A model generated the notes under the pieces. The model worked only from the letters and a program-made list of their open reading frames with translations, was not told the DNA's origin and made no database searches. A stretch of DNA of 64,000 nt from Mycolicibacter sinensis (GTDB taxonomy: Bacteria > Actinomycetota > Actinomycetes > Mycobacteriales > Mycobacteriaceae): NCBI RefSeq assembly GCF_001667375.1, contig NZ_LZIN01000083.1, positions 1-64,000 of the forward strand, given 5' to 3'. Shown here one piece after another: positions 63,406-64,000 of the stretch. A program made the translations under genes and the position numbers. Numbering within the stretch: the stretch's first letter is position 1; every line of letters begins with the position of its first letter.

Positions 63406-64000
63406 AGTGTCCCTTCTGACAGCAACGGTTCGGGAATGTCGACATGACGGCTGCGCAGCCATTCGCCCAACCCCTTGGCCTGCGGATCGAATCGGGCTTG
63501 GTAGGCCACGCCCTGCCCGAGGATGTCTTCGACGACGAAGTTCACCGCCCGCAGCTTGGGCAGCACATGCCGGGTGACCGGCAGCTCGGCGGTCTCGGGC
63601 AGCAACTCCCGCAGCTTCTGCACGGTCAGCGTGTGGACCAGCCAGCGCCACTGGTCGTCGGTGCGCACCCAGACCCCGACGTTGGCCGAGCCGCCCTTGT
63701 CGCCGCTGCGGGCGCCGGCGATCAACCCCAACGGCGCACGCCGGGTCGGGCCCGCCGGCAGCGGCTCGGGCAGGGCAGGGTCCTCGGCCGGCTCGAGGGT
63801 GCGGGTCTCGGTCGCGGCCGGGATATCCACCCGGGTGCCGTCGGCGTGCACCGCGACGTGCGGCACCGCCGCTGCGTCGACGTAGCCCGGCGTGAAGACG
63901 CCGTAGACCTGGCCCTCGCTGGGCGGGGCGGTGACGCAGAAACCGGGGTAGCTGGCCAGTGCGAGCTCGATACCGGCCGCGGAGAACTTGCGGCCCACGT
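63402..64000 (-). CDS. AtuA (DUF1446) family protein, C-terminal part (5' end outside window)
   Basis: About 199 residues visible. The tail LGLIAGARSGDKGGSANVGVWVR begins the AtuA-like C-terminal domain, followed by RHVLPKLRAVNFVVEDILGQG. AtuA is the first gene of acyclic terpene utilisation clusters; role unknown. Overlaps fadE13 by 4 nt and is the first gene of the operon seen here. Confidence 0.85.
   Translation of the reverse strand, partial: VGRKFSAAGIELALASYPGFCVTAPPSEGQVYGVFTPGYVDAAAVPHVAVHADGTRVDIPAATETRTLEPAEDPALPEPLPAGPTRRAPLGLIAGARSGDKGGSANVGVWVRTDDQWRWLVHTLTVQKLRELLPETAELPVTRHVLPKLRAVNFVVEDILGQGVAYQARFDPQAKGLGEWLRSRHVDIPEPLLSEGTL

Overview
The window is chromosomal DNA from a non-tuberculous member of the Mycobacteriaceae. 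The evidence is high GC with frequent GTG starts, MmpS/MmpL, a PPE-SVP protein, PGRS-type glycine-rich repeats, F420-type luciferase-like oxidoreductases, PerM, DUF2563, and a gene order that follows M. tuberculosis H37Rv from about Rv0937c to Rv0976c (recalled from knowledge, not searched). I saw no rRNA, tRNA, CRISPR array or insertion sequence.

Layout. 1-4.1 kb: tail of a probable 13E12/DUF222 gene, then a TetR regulator, mmpS and mmpL, with a palindromic operator inside what looks like a leaderless mmpS promoter. 4.0-8.3 kb: the NHEJ pair ku (lysine-rich tail) and ligD, then a fumarylacetoacetate hydrolase-family gene. 8.2-12.6 kb: an accessory insertion of two tandem secreted proteins joining a PGRS-like linker to an endoglycoceramidase-type GH5 domain; one copy is frameshifted just before its catalytic nucleophile. 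13.0-15.5 kb: an AurF-like diiron oxygenase, a DUF4873 protein and an LLM oxidoreductase, behind a strong promoter with a direct-repeat operator. 15.7-29.5 kb: conserved core with holin-like protein, full-length Fpg/Nei glycosylase, SDR, pgi, NmrA-like protein, chorismate mutase, uvrD1, M23 peptidase, sucCD, thiolase-like protein and LLM oxidoreductase. 29.6-35.1 kb: Rv0954-like protein, perM, a small unknown gene under a DosR-like box, purN-purH and a secreted CDGP protein. 35.2-42.1 kb: amidohydrolase with TetR, an HSL-type esterase, and a MoxR/VWA pair. 42.1-51.8 kb: an orphan PPE with a C-terminal SHOCT module, a NarL-type two-component system, and a complete mrp cation/proton antiporter operon with fused MrpA-MrpB.

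51.8-56.0 kb holds a compact minus-strand cluster: DUF2563 protein, a 449-residue T7SS-type protein with a glycine-zipper C terminus, a small membrane protein, an LpqN-domain protein and a methyltransferase, preceded by an MpaB-type oxygenase. 56.0-64.0 kb: a DUF1707 protein, then echA7-fadE12-accA2-accD2-fadE13 and an AtuA-family gene cut by the window edge. All junctions in that last operon are 4-nt overlaps, and the content suggests degradation of branched or isoprenoid acyl-CoA.

The least described parts are the PGRS-GH5 tandem and the DUF2563/glycine-zipper cluster. The rest is mostly housekeeping: DNA repair (ku, ligD, uvrD1, fpg/nei), central carbon metabolism (pgi, sucCD), purine synthesis, envelope and ion homeostasis. 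Functional calls rest on motif recognition by eye; no database search was run.
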